A stretch of 24,424 nt of DNA from an uncultured Campylobacter sp. (GTDB taxonomy: Bacteria > Campylobacterota > Campylobacteria > Campylobacterales > Campylobacteraceae), in assembly GCA_937965895.1 (NCBI GenBank), contig CALCKS010000061.1:1-24424 (forward strand), written 5' to 3'. Positions 14,673 through 23,573 of the stretch are shown here, in pieces. The translations under genes and the position numbers were made by a program. The notes under the pieces are model-generated. The model saw nothing but the letters and a program-made list of their open reading frames with translations, was not told the origin of the DNA and made no database searches. The stretch's first letter is position 1. Every line of letters begins with the position of its first letter.

Positions 14673-16589
14673 TTAGGCCTTTCTGACGTTGTTGTTTTTC
14701 TTAACTACGTAGTCTATATCGCCATCCTCGGTCTCGACCTTGGCTATCGTTATGACTCGAGCGATTTCGTTTTCGCGGGTGCTGTACGTGATGTCGCGAG
14801 CAGGATCCACGAGCCTAAATTTTATCTCGTTAAACTCGCGCCAGTTGCTGTGATTTATCACCTTTGAGTTAAATATTCCGTCTTGAATATTAGCTATTTC
14901 GCTTTTTAGCTCGGCTATCACGGCTTTTTTCTCGCGAAATTCCTTTAAAAGCGCGTTATACTCGTGCACTAGCTGCTGATATTCTTTTAGTTTTTTCATA
15001 AATGTCACTGGCGGAGTGTTGTTTGTGCTTTTTAGTTCCTCGATTTTAGCCTTGATGACGTTTATCGGACCTCTGTTTTCTTCAATGACGCATCTTTTAG
15101 ACTCCAGCGTGCGCGGCATTTTTACGATCTGCTCTCTGATGGTTTTTATCTTTGCCATGCGCTCGTTAATCTGCTCGCCCGTGTTTTTTATCATGCTAAA
15201 ATCGACTAAAATTTTATTATTTACGCCTTTTAACTTTTTTATTTCCAAAGTATCGGCGATTATGATATTTGAATTTGATACGAGCGTATCTATGATGACG
15301 CTTTCGGCGATTATCTCGCCGCCGATGACTGATTTTATCACGGCTTTTTTAGCTTTTACCTTGCCGCCTTCTAGCCTATCTATTTCGACGTATTCTCCGT
15401 CAAAGCTACCGATATGCACGGCGATTTTCGCATCTTTTGCTTCGATGAGGGCTTTAGCGTGGGTTTGTCCGCCGATTACCACCTTGTTTGCCTTTACTAC
15501 GGCGTTTGCGGCGACGTTTCCATCGACGTTTACTTCATTTGCTTCAACCGTCATACCAGTGCCTATGGCGTCTTTTGTTAGGTCTTTTTCTTTTACGTTT
15601 AGCGTTACGTTGGTATCTAGTCCAGTATCGACCGAGCCAGTGGTTTTAAACGAGATTTCATTTACGTCAAGCTCATCTTTGATATCAAAAACGCCTTTTT
15701 CCTCTTGGACGTAGCCAGCCTTTTTGGAGTAAAATTTTATCCCTTCCTCGCCTTCTTTCGAGTATATATTTTCAGTATGTTCGGGCATTTTGGTTATCGT
15801 TATTTTAGGTTTTTGCGTCGGCAGTAGATTTCCCCTCACGTCGCGGCCGTTTGCGCCCTCTCTTAGTTTTACGTATTCAAATATCAATTCATTTTCGGTT
15901 ACGCCTAGCAAATAGCCTCTGTTTGCGTAATCCACCTTGTCGTTTTCATCTGTGGATTTATTTTTATTTTTATAGTAAAACACCAGCGCGTCGTCTGCCG
16001 ACGGATTTACGTTTACGCCTGCAGTTACGACAAAGGAGTAGTCTTTGTCGATAAATTCTTTTACTCTTAAAACCGAATAAATTTTAGCGACCTCTTCTAG
16101 CATCGTTTTGTTTCTGATACCCACTAGGATGCCTACTTTTATCAACTTTTTGTAGATAAAATTTATCAGCTTTTTGTCAAATTCTTTAAAATAAACCGTG
16201 TCGGCGTTTTGCGAAACCGTGGCTAAAATTTTAGTTAAATTTTTATTCGCATTTATGGCGACATTAGGCAAAGGCGTTGGTTTTACCTGCCTCGTGTCGT
16301 AAAATTTAACCAGATAGTTTTGTTTTATACTTTCTACTTTTTCTACGAAAAAATTATCGTCGTCAAAGATGTTTAGTTTTTCCGCCGGGATTTGGCGAGG
16401 CTGGCTCTCGCCTACCACCTTGCATTCGGTTTTGATCTCCATGATATCAAAATCTATAAATTTGCTATCGACGCCGAAGTGTTTTGCTAAATTTAATATC
16501 TCGCCGTACGGATTGGCGGTCTCAGACTCTATCTCGGCTAGGAAGTTTTGTTGCGCGTTTTGGTTTTCTGGCACGTGATACTCTCGCAA
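14673..16589 (-). CDS. DUF342 / FapA-like domain protein
   Basis: A 638-residue protein. Residues around 230-480 form a repetitive beta-solenoid (VNVDGNVAANAVVKANKVVIGG, KAKKAVIKSVIGGEIIAESVII) typical of DUF342/FapA proteins, followed by a coiled coil at about 495-585 and a short beta tail. No signal or membrane segment is visible. The function of the family is poorly known; related proteins are linked to polymer or polar organising roles. No ATG is available: TTG 16589 or GTG 16574 are the choices, and GTG 16574 is favoured slightly by a GAGAG upstream. It is first in the minus-strand run and lies 2 bases from mlaE. The locus is as in C. jejuni Cj0800c (recalled). Confidence 0.8.
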   Translation of the reverse strand: MREYHVPENQNAQQNFLAEIESETANPYGEILNLAKHFGVDSKFIDFDIMEIKTECKVVGESQPRQIPAEKLNIFDDDNFFVEKVESIKQNYLVKFYDTRQVKPTPLPNVAINANKNLTKILATVSQNADTVYFKEFDKKLINFIYKKLIKVGILVGIRNKTMLEEVAKIYSVLRVKEFIDKDYSFVVTAGVNVNPSADDALVFYYKNKNKSTDENDKVDYANRGYLLGVTENELIFEYVKLREGANGRDVRGNLLPTQKPKITITKMPEHTENIYSKEGEEGIKFYSKKAGYVQEEKGVFDIKDELDVNEISFKTTGSVDTGLDTNVTLNVKEKDLTKDAIGTGMTVEANEVNVDGNVAANAVVKANKVVIGGQTHAKALIEAKDAKIAVHIGSFDGEYVEIDRLEGGKVKAKKAVIKSVIGGEIIAESVIIDTLVSNSNIIIADTLEIKKLKGVNNKILVDFSMIKNTGEQINERMAKIKTIREQIVKMPRTLESKRCVIEENRGPINVIKAKIEELKSTNNTPPVTFMKKLKEYQQLVHEYNALLKEFREKKAVIAELKSEIANIQDGIFNSKVINHSNWREFNEIKFRLVDPARDITYSTRENEIARVITIAKVETEDGDIDYVVKKNNNVRKA

Positions 16590-16607
16590 TTTTTTGATTT
16601 TTGGTCG

Positions 16608-16613
16608 ATTATC
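16608..16613 (-). promoter_or_regulatory. Possible -10 box of the DUF342-mla-ruvA-ddl operon
   Basis: GATAAT on the minus strand, 19 bases before TTG 16589 and 34 before GTG 16574, within a T/A-rich intergenic stretch. If used, the transcript would start near 16601 and the GTG with its GAGAG site would be the better start. Weak evidence. Confidence 0.3.
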
Positions 16614-16667
16614 TCTAAAATTTCATTAAAAACTCTTGATTTTACGTCTTTTAAAACTAAATTTGCC

Positions 16668-16673
16668 TATCAT
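16668..16673 (+). promoter_or_regulatory. Possible -10 box of the murJ operon
   Basis: TATCAT on the plus strand, 26 bases before GTG 16700, preceded by T-rich blocks without a -35 as in other Campylobacter sigma70 promoters. The 110-base divergent region must carry promoters for both sides, but neither box is a strong match. Confidence 0.3.
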
Positions 16674-16699
16674 TGCGCTAAAAATTTACTAGGATTTTC

Positions 16700-18100
16700 G
16701 TGTTTATCAAGGGTTTTTTTTCAAACAGCATCGGCATCATGGTTTCGCGAGTTTTAGGGCTCGTGCGCGACCTGTTTACCGCTTCTACTTTGGGTGCGGG
16801 CATTTACAGCGATATATTTTTTATCGCGTTTAAGATACCAAATTTACTGCGTCGTATCTTTGGCGAGGGGGCCTTTGCCAACGCCTTTTTGCCAAATTTT
16901 ACGAAATCAAACAAAAAATCGCTCTTTAGCGCCGAGATTTTTCTTAAATTTCTAGCCTTTATCGGCATTCTCACGCTTTTAGTAAATTTATTCGCCCCGT
17001 TTTTTACCGCCGTTATCGCCACCGGTTTGGCGCCTAGCGACATAAACGAAGCCGTCCCGCTCGTAAAAATCAACTTTTACTACCTAGCACTCATCTTTGC
17101 CGTTACTTTTTTAGCCTCGCTTTTGCAGTACCGCGGACACTTTGCGACGACGGCGTTTTCGACGGTGCTGTTAAATTTAGCTATGATCGGCTCTTTGATT
17201 TTGGCTCGCGGACAGGAGCCTAAAATCGTGGCTTATTATCTGAGTTTCGGCGTCGTTGTTGGCGGCGTTTTGCAGCTCATAGCACACCTTATCGCTCTTA
17301 AATTTAACGGAATCTCAAAGCTATTTTTCGGTGGCTTAGTTAAATTTGCCCGCGGCAAAAGAGCCGATACAAAGGGTTTTTTTAGCAACTTTTTCCACGG
17401 TCTAGTGGGATCCTCCGCGATGCAGCTAAGCTCGTTTATGGATACGTGGCTGGCGTCGTTTTTGGCGGCGGGCTCGATCAGCTATCTTTTCTACGCTAAC
17501 CGTATTTTTCAGCTGCCTTTAGCGATATTTGCGATCGCGCTTTCGACTGCGCTTTTTCCTAAAATCACGCGCCAGATCAAGGCCGGTAACGAAGCAGAAG
17601 CTCTAAAATGGATGCGAAAAAGCTTTGAAATTTTATATTTTCTGCTTTTTGCGGCGGCTATCGGCGGCATTATTTTAGCCGAGCCTATCATCAAGCTGCT
17701 TTTTGAGCGAGGAAGCTTTACGGCATCCGATACGGCAGCGACCGCGAGCGTTTTGGCCGCCTATATGATCGGACTTTTGCCTTTTGGACTCGCCAAGCTT
17801 TTTTCGCTTTGGCTTTATGCGCATTTACGGCAAAAGCTAGCCTCCAAAATCGCCGTTATCACGCTCGTTTTTAACCTCGTTTTGGCAGTCGCGCTGATGC
17901 AAATTTACGGCGCATTCGGACTAGCGCTTGCTAGCTCGCTAGGCGGGTTTTTGACGCTAGCTTTAAACGTCAAATTTTTTGGGATAAGGAAATTTTTAGC
18001 TATAATTGAGCCTAAAAAAATAACGCTTTTAAGCGCGGTTTTGGCTTTAGAGGCGGTGATTTTGATATTTTTAAGGAAATTTTTAGATGCAAATTTTTGA
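16700..18100 (+). CDS. murJ: Lipid II flippase MurJ (MviN family)
   Basis: The 466-residue multi-helix membrane protein belongs to the MOP superfamily. It begins FFSNSIGIMVSRVLGLVRD and has the conserved RRIFGEGAFANAFLP (51-65) of MurJ, plus LFERGSFTASDT late in the protein, matching the family's 'F..G.F...D' element. It flips lipid II to the periplasm for peptidoglycan assembly. The GTG start at 16700 has AGGA seven bases upstream. It overlaps cysS by 14 bases, so the two are co-translated. Located next to msbA, the other lipid flippase of the operon. Confidence 0.93.
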   Translation: MFIKGFFSNSIGIMVSRVLGLVRDLFTASTLGAGIYSDIFFIAFKIPNLLRRIFGEGAFANAFLPNFTKSNKKSLFSAEIFLKFLAFIGILTLLVNLFAPFFTAVIATGLAPSDINEAVPLVKINFYYLALIFAVTFLASLLQYRGHFATTAFSTVLLNLAMIGSLILARGQEPKIVAYYLSFGVVVGGVLQLIAHLIALKFNGISKLFFGGLVKFARGKRADTKGFFSNFFHGLVGSSAMQLSSFMDTWLASFLAAGSISYLFYANRIFQLPLAIFAIALSTALFPKITRQIKAGNEAEALKWMRKSFEILYFLLFAAAIGGIILAEPIIKLLFERGSFTASDTAATASVLAAYMIGLLPFGLAKLFSLWLYAHLRQKLASKIAVITLVFNLVLAVALMQIYGAFGLALASSLGGFLTLALNVKFFGIRKFLAIIEPKKITLLSAVLALEAVILIFLRKFLDANF

Positions 18101-19475
18101 TAGCGTAAGAAGAAAAAAAGTAGAATTCGAGCCCGTAAAAAGCGACTTTGTGCGCATTTACGTCTGCGGGCCGACGGTTTATGACGACGCGCATTTAGGA
18201 CACGCTAAAAGCGCGATTAGCTTTGATCTGCTTAGGCGCACGCTAACCGAGCTTGGATACAAGGTCAAATTCGTGCGAAACTACACCGATATAGACGATA
18301 AAATTTTAAAGAAAATGGCGGAGAGCGGCGAGAGTCTGGAGGCAATCACAAATAGATACATCGCAAGCTACGAGCGCGATATGAACGCGCTTAACGTACT
18401 TGAGCCAGACGTCAAGCCAAAGGCGACGCAGACGCTAAAAGAGATGATAGAGTACATCGAAATTTTGCTAAAAAACGGCTTTGCTTACGAGATCGAGGGA
18501 GACGGCATATACTTTGACACCGCAAAAGATGCGCAGTATCTGAGCCTGAGCGGCAAATTTGACACCGAGGCAAACGTCGCTCGCGTGGCTAGTAGCGACG
18601 AAAAAAAGGACGAAAAAGACTTCGTGCTGTGGAAATTTGACGAAAAATGGTACGAAAGCCCGTTTGGTCGCGGTCGCCCAGGCTGGCACACCGAGTGCGT
18701 CGCGATGATAAAAAAGCACCTATCTAGCGGCGAAAAATTTGAGATCGATATCCACGCGGGCGGACTTGATTTACTATTTCCTCACCACGAAAACGAGGCC
18801 GCGCAGTGCCGCTGCGCCGAGCGCAAGAGCCTGGCTAAATATTGGCTACACAACGGCTTTATCCAAGTAAATAACGAAAAAATGAGCAAGAGTCTGGGAA
18901 ATAGCTTTTTCGTTAAAGATGCGCTGGAGCGAAATTTGGGCGAGGCGGTGAGATTTTATCTGATCTCTAGTCACTACAGAGCGAATTTTAACTTTAGCGA
19001 AGACGATCTAAACGCGGCAAAAAAGCGCCTGGATAAAATTTACCGTCTAAAAAAACGAGTTTTGGGTGCGGCGGCAAATTTGAGTGCGAACGATAAATTT
19101 AAGAGCGAATTTATGTCCGCGATGGGGGACGATCTAAACACCTCAAAGGCGCTTGCTAGCGTAGATGAGTTCGTCCGCAGCGCAAACGACGAGCTAGACG
19201 CAAACCCTAAAGACAAAGCCAAAAAAGGCGAGATCGCGGCAAATTTGGAGCTGATAGCGCGGGTGCTCGGCATCTTGCAGGTGGACGTATTTGAGTATTT
19301 TCAGTTTGGCGTGAGTGACGAAAAGCGAGCATATATCGAGGATCTGATAAACCAAAGAAACGAAGCCAAAGCGGCCAAAAACTACGAGCTATCGGACAAA
19401 ATCCGCGATATGCTAGCCGCAAACGGCATCAGCCTCATGGATACTCCAAACGGCTGCATGTGGGAAAAAATATGA
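18087..19475 (+). CDS. cysS: Cysteinyl-tRNA synthetase
   Basis: Class I synthetase of 462 residues charging tRNA-Cys. The HIGH motif is HLGH (36-39) after VCGPTVYDDA; KMSKS stands at 265-269 in NNEKMSKSLGN. Zinc ligands expected from E. coli CysS are present: Cys27, Cys204 in WHTEC, His233 and Glu237 in HHENE. The C-terminal anticodon-binding helices end in ANGISLMDTPNGCMW. ATG 18087 lies inside the end of murJ. The stop overlaps the msbA start as ATGA. Confidence 0.97.
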   Translation: MQIFDSVRRKKVEFEPVKSDFVRIYVCGPTVYDDAHLGHAKSAISFDLLRRTLTELGYKVKFVRNYTDIDDKILKKMAESGESLEAITNRYIASYERDMNALNVLEPDVKPKATQTLKEMIEYIEILLKNGFAYEIEGDGIYFDTAKDAQYLSLSGKFDTEANVARVASSDEKKDEKDFVLWKFDEKWYESPFGRGRPGWHTECVAMIKKHLSSGEKFEIDIHAGGLDLLFPHHENEAAQCRCAERKSLAKYWLHNGFIQVNNEKMSKSLGNSFFVKDALERNLGEAVRFYLISSHYRANFNFSEDDLNAAKKRLDKIYRLKKRVLGAAANLSANDKFKSEFMSAMGDDLNTSKALASVDEFVRSANDELDANPKDKAKKGEIAANLELIARVLGILQVDVFEYFQFGVSDEKRAYIEDLINQRNEAKAAKNYELSDKIRDMLAANGISLMDTPNGCMWEKI

Positions 19476-21196
19476 AGCAGATGAGCCTAAAAGAGGTCTT
19501 GCGGCGGTTTGCGCCATATTTTAGGGATTATATTTCGTATTTTATCATCGCGATCGCCGGCATGCTGATGGCTAGCGGCGGCACTGCGGCGTCGGCGTGG
19601 GTGATCGAGCCCGTGCTAAATAAAATTTTTATCGAAAAAAACAAAGACCTGCTTTATCTTTTGCCTTACGCTATCATCGCTATTTACGTTTTAAAGGGGC
19701 TTGGCACGTTTTTGCAGGCCTATTTTACGGCATATATCGGGCAAGATATCGTGAGGAGATTTCGCGAGAAGCTACTAAAAAACCTGCTAAATTTGGATAT
19801 GAAGTTTTTTAACGACTACCGTACGGGCGAGCTAATCAGCCGAAATATCAACGACATCGACCGCATCAGAAGCATCGTTAGCTCTATGATACCAGAGCTC
19901 ATCCGCGAGGCTATCACGATCGTTGGGCTACTTTGCGTAGTGCTTTATCAGAGCCTTCAGCTGGCGTTTTTTGCGCTAGTTATCATGCCTGCAGCCGTCT
20001 ATCCGCTCTCAAGACTCGCAAAAAAGATGAAAAAAATCTCCCGCGCCTCACAGGAAAAGACCTCCGACATCAGCTCGAAGCTGAGCGAAATTTTTACCAA
20101 TATCGAGATCATCAAAGCAAACAACGCGCAGGAGTTTGAGCACGCCAAATTTACCGACGAAAACTCTAAATTTTTCAAGCTAAATTTAAAAAGCGTAAAA
20201 GTAAACGAGATGGTAAGCCCGATGATGGAAATTTTTGGCTCCGTGGGCGTCGCGGCGGTCGTCATAATCGGCGGCAAAGAGGTCATAGACGGAAATTTAA
20301 CGATGGGAAGCTTCTTTTCGTTTCTAACCGCGCTTTTCATGCTTTATACGCCTATTAAGCGCATTTCGGGCCTTTATAACAAGATGCAAGACGCCGTGGT
20401 CGCGGCAGAGCGAACCTTTGAGCTACTTGATAAAGAGCCTCAAATTTTAAGCGGCGACAAACTGGTGCCGGCTGAAATAAATTTGATAAATTTTAAAGAT
20501 GTCAGGCTAAATTACGACGACAAAGAGGTGCTAAAAGGTGTAAATCTAAGCGCGAGCAAGTCCCAAACCGTAGCACTCGTGGGTAGTAGCGGCGGCGGAA
20601 AAAGCTCGATCGTAAATTTGCTCATGAGATTTTACGACGCAAACGGCGGAGCGATCGAGATAAACGGCGAAAATATCAAAAATTTAGATCTAGGTTCGCT
20701 GCGGCAAAATATCGGCCTAGTTACCCAGCGCGTCTATATCTTTAACGACACGGTCGCAAACAACGTCGCCTACGGCCGCGAATACGACGAAGCCAAGGTC
20801 GAACTCGCGCTAAAAACGGCAAATGCTTATGATTTCGTGTCAAATTTGCCCCAGGGCGCTCAGACTGTTTTAAACGAATTTGGCACCAATCTCTCAGGCG
20901 GCCAGCGTCAGCGTATCGCCATCGCCCGCGCTCTTTATGACGATCCGCAGATTTTGATATTTGACGAGGCTACGAGTGCCCTAGATAACGAAAGCGAGCA
21001 GCAGATAACCAAAGCCATCGCGAATTTACAAAAAGAAAAGATAATATTTATCATCGCGCACCGCCTAAGTACGGTGCAAAATGCCGATAAGATCGCCGTT
21101 ATCAGCGACGGAAAAGTGGTCGGTTTTGATACCGACGAGGCGCTTAGCAAGAGCTGTGAAATTTACGCGAAACTAAAAGGCGAAGCCCTTGTTTAA
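19472..21196 (+). CDS. msbA: Lipid A-core flippase MsbA, ABC transporter half-molecule
   Basis: A 574-residue half transporter: six membrane helices in about 1-310 and a nucleotide-binding domain with Walker A GSSGGGKSS (371-379), LSGGQ signature (474-478), Walker B ILIFDEA (494-500) and switch His530. As a homodimer it flips lipid A-core, and in Campylobacter this is the usual MsbA locus between cysS and pyrD. I start it at ATG 19472, which forms an ATGA overlap with the cysS stop and has GGGAAA upstream; a GTG 12 bases earlier (19460) is less likely. PglK is a similar half transporter, but it lies with the pgl genes, none of which are here. Confidence 0.88.
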   Translation: MKQMSLKEVLRRFAPYFRDYISYFIIAIAGMLMASGGTAASAWVIEPVLNKIFIEKNKDLLYLLPYAIIAIYVLKGLGTFLQAYFTAYIGQDIVRRFREKLLKNLLNLDMKFFNDYRTGELISRNINDIDRIRSIVSSMIPELIREAITIVGLLCVVLYQSLQLAFFALVIMPAAVYPLSRLAKKMKKISRASQEKTSDISSKLSEIFTNIEIIKANNAQEFEHAKFTDENSKFFKLNLKSVKVNEMVSPMMEIFGSVGVAAVVIIGGKEVIDGNLTMGSFFSFLTALFMLYTPIKRISGLYNKMQDAVVAAERTFELLDKEPQILSGDKLVPAEINLINFKDVRLNYDDKEVLKGVNLSASKSQTVALVGSSGGGKSSIVNLLMRFYDANGGAIEINGENIKNLDLGSLRQNIGLVTQRVYIFNDTVANNVAYGREYDEAKVELALKTANAYDFVSNLPQGAQTVLNEFGTNLSGGQRQRIAIARALYDDPQILIFDEATSALDNESEQQITKAIANLQKEKIIFIIAHRLSTVQNADKIAVISDGKVVGFDTDEALSKSCEIYAKLKGEALV

Positions 21197-21237
21197 GCCT
21201 AAATTTGATAAAATCGCTCAAAATTTAAGGATAAAAT

Positions 21238-22311
21238 TTGAATTACGAAACGCTAAAATCCATATTTTTTAAATTTGACCCCGAAACCGCTCACAAAATC
21301 GTAGAAAAAACGCTAAGTATCTCAGACTGCGTATTTCCGGGGCTTTATAGCATCGTCGCCAAAAACTGCGTCGTCGCAGACGCGGCTCTTTCGCAAAATT
21401 TGCTAGGAACCAGCTTTTTAAATCCCGTAGGGATCGCAGGCGGATTTGATAAAAACGCCACCATGCTACGCCCGCTGGCAGCGCTTGGATTTGGGCACGT
21501 GGAGTTTGGCACCGTGACGCCAAAAGCGCAAGAGGGCAACGCAAAACCGCGCCTTTTTCGCCTAATCGAAGAAGAGAGCATCCAAAATGCGATGGGCTTT
21601 AACAATGAGGGTGCAGACGCTCTTAGCGCGCGCGTCGGCAAACTATATCCGTTTGCGATACCGCTTTTTGCCAACATCGGCAAAAACAAAATCACTCCAA
21701 ATGAGGAAGCGATCAAAGACTACGAAATTTTAGTCGCTAAATTTAACGAAATTTGCGACTGCTTCGTCATCAACGTCTCCTCGCCAAACACTCCAAACCT
21801 ACGCGAACTACAAGAAGAAAGCTTTATAAAAGACCTATTTGCGCGCCTTACGCCGATCGCAAAAAAACCGATAATCTTTAAAATCGCGCCCGATATGGAC
21901 GACGACAAAGCCGTGCAGATCTGCAAAACGGCCGTAGAAAGCGGCGCAAAAGGCGTCATCGTAAATAATACGAGCATTGATTATTCGCTATCAAAGTCGC
22001 CAAATTTACAAAATTTCGGCGGGCTAAGCGGCAAGGTTATCGCCAAACGCTCGCGCGAGCTTTTTAGCGCGGTAGCTAGCGAGCTTTACGGCAAGACGGT
22101 TTTGATCGCAAGCGGCGGCATAGACAGCGCCGAGGAGGCATACGCGCGCATAAAATCGGGCGCAAATTTGGTTCAAATTTACACCTCCTTTATATTTAAA
22201 GGCCCAAACATCGCAAAACAGATAAACGAAGGTATTTTAAAGCTTTTAAAAGAGGATAATTTCGCCTCAATTAGCGAAGCGGTGGGCTGCGATATCAAAA
22301 ACAAAATTTAA
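21238..22311 (+). CDS. pyrD: Dihydroorotate dehydrogenase, quinone-dependent class 2
   Basis: FMN enzyme of pyrimidine synthesis, 357 residues, attached to the inner membrane by its N-terminal helices and passing electrons to the quinone pool. Visible elements: VGIAGGFDKNA (64-74), GTVTPKAQEGNAKPRLFRL (91-109), the catalytic serine loop VSSPNTPNLREL (180-191) and the FMN-phosphate segment ASGGIDSAEEAYARIKSGA. The N-terminal amphipathic extension marks class 2. It starts with TTG 21238 in AAATTTG, with AAGG at 21227-21230. 41 bases separate it from msbA with no terminator seen, so it is in the same transcript. Confidence 0.95.
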   Translation: MNYETLKSIFFKFDPETAHKIVEKTLSISDCVFPGLYSIVAKNCVVADAALSQNLLGTSFLNPVGIAGGFDKNATMLRPLAALGFGHVEFGTVTPKAQEGNAKPRLFRLIEEESIQNAMGFNNEGADALSARVGKLYPFAIPLFANIGKNKITPNEEAIKDYEILVAKFNEICDCFVINVSSPNTPNLRELQEESFIKDLFARLTPIAKKPIIFKIAPDMDDDKAVQICKTAVESGAKGVIVNNTSIDYSLSKSPNLQNFGGLSGKVIAKRSRELFSAVASELYGKTVLIASGGIDSAEEAYARIKSGANLVQIYTSFIFKGPNIAKQINEGILKLLKEDNFASISEAVGCDIKNKI

Positions 22312-22319
22312 GGAAATTT

Positions 22320-23573
22320 ATGCTTATAAAATACTCCAAAACAAAGCTCAAAAACGGCTTTGAGATCTATCACATCCCCGCTAGCAATGGTTCTAGCGTC
22401 ATCAGCGTGGACGTGTTTTACCGTGTAGGCTCGCGAAACGAAACGATGGGTAAAAGCGGTATCGCGCATATGCTAGAGCACTTAAATTTTAAATCCACGA
22501 AAAATATGAAAGCGGGCGAATTTGACGAGATCGTAAAGGGATTTGGCGGCGTAAACAACGCTAGCACGGGCTTTGATTATACGCATTACTTCGTCAAATG
22601 CTCAAAAGGCAACCTAGACGAAGCGCTTAGGCTTTACGCTGATATAATGGAAAATTTGAGCCTAAAAGATAAAGAATTTCAGCCAGAACGCGACGTCGTG
22701 ACCGAGGAGCGCAGATGGCGCACGGACAACTCTCCGATCGGCTTTTTGTACTTTACGCTATTTAACGTCGCTTTTAGCTATCACCCGTATCACTGGACTC
22801 CGATCGGATTTATCGGCGACATCAGAAACTGGACGATAGATGATATAAAAGAATTTCACGAGACGTACTATCAGCCGCAAAACGCGATGCTTCTAATCAG
22901 CGGCGACATCGATAAAAAAAGCGCGTTTGAGCTAGGTAAAAAGCACTTTGAAAATATAAAAAACAAAAAACCGCTACCAAAACTACACTGCATCGAGCCA
23001 GAGCAAAACGGTGCAAAAAGGGCTGAAATTTACAAAGATAGCGAAGTAGAGATGCTAGCACTTGCCTTTAAAATCCCGCCGTTTAATCACGAAGATCAGC
23101 CGCGTCTGGGCGCGCTAGCCGAGTATCTAGGCAGCGGGCAAAGCTCGGTTTTGCAACGCGTTTTGATAGATGAAAAATGCCTCGTAAACAGCGTAGACGT
23201 CTATAATATGAGCAACATCGACGAGAGCTTGCTCATCGTACTAGCCGTTTGCAACCCTGGCGTCAAGGCCGAGGCCGTAGAGGATGAGATCTGGCGAGTG
23301 CTAGAAAATGCAAAAACGCAAAAAATAGACGAAGACGAGATAACCAAGATAAAAAATAGCTTAAAAAGCGATCTCATTTACTCGCTAGATAGCGCGTCGA
23401 AGGTTGCGAATTTATACGGCAGTTATCTCGTTAGAGGCGATATAAAGCCGCTTTTTGAGTTACCTGAAAAAACAGCCACGCTAAAACCGGCCGATCTAAA
23501 CGAAATCTGCAAAAAATACGCAAGAAAAGAAAAATCTACGACGATCATCCTAAGAAAGGAAAAAAGTGAATAA
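22320..23573 (+). CDS. M16-family zinc metallopeptidase (pitrilysin/processing-protease type)
   Basis: In 417 residues the inverted zinc motif HMLEH stands at 50-54, with the third ligand likely Glu130 in DVVTEERRW, 76 residues on, as usual in M16. A C-terminal M16 repeat without zinc motif follows (LGALAEYLGSGQSSVLQRVLIDEK...). No signal peptide is visible. Homologous to the gene I recall as C. jejuni Cj0805 at the same place. Its substrate is unknown. ATG 22320 has AAGGAA eight bases upstream. It overlaps dapA by 8 bases. Confidence 0.9.
   Translation: MLIKYSKTKLKNGFEIYHIPASNGSSVISVDVFYRVGSRNETMGKSGIAHMLEHLNFKSTKNMKAGEFDEIVKGFGGVNNASTGFDYTHYFVKCSKGNLDEALRLYADIMENLSLKDKEFQPERDVVTEERRWRTDNSPIGFLYFTLFNVAFSYHPYHWTPIGFIGDIRNWTIDDIKEFHETYYQPQNAMLLISGDIDKKSAFELGKKHFENIKNKKPLPKLHCIEPEQNGAKRAEIYKDSEVEMLALAFKIPPFNHEDQPRLGALAEYLGSGQSSVLQRVLIDEKCLVNSVDVYNMSNIDESLLIVLAVCNPGVKAEAVEDEIWRVLENAKTQKIDEDEITKIKNSLKSDLIYSLDSASKVANLYGSYLVRGDIKPLFELPEKTATLKPADLNEICKKYARKEKSTTIILRKEKSE

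Noticed and set aside
15016..15714. 232-residue frame on the plus strand opposite the DUF342 gene
   Set aside because: Antisense shadow, rich in S/F/T, caused by the K/E/V-rich repeats of the real gene; no ribosome site or family resemblance.
15200..15720. Tandem DNA repeat or CRISPR-like array in the DUF342 gene
   Set aside because: The periodic appearance comes from repeated beta-solenoid protein motifs; the DNA units are not identical and have no regular spacers.
19460..19471. GTG start for msbA at 19460
   Set aside because: ATG 19472 gives the ATGA overlap with cysS and has GGGAAA upstream; the four extra residues carry no signal.
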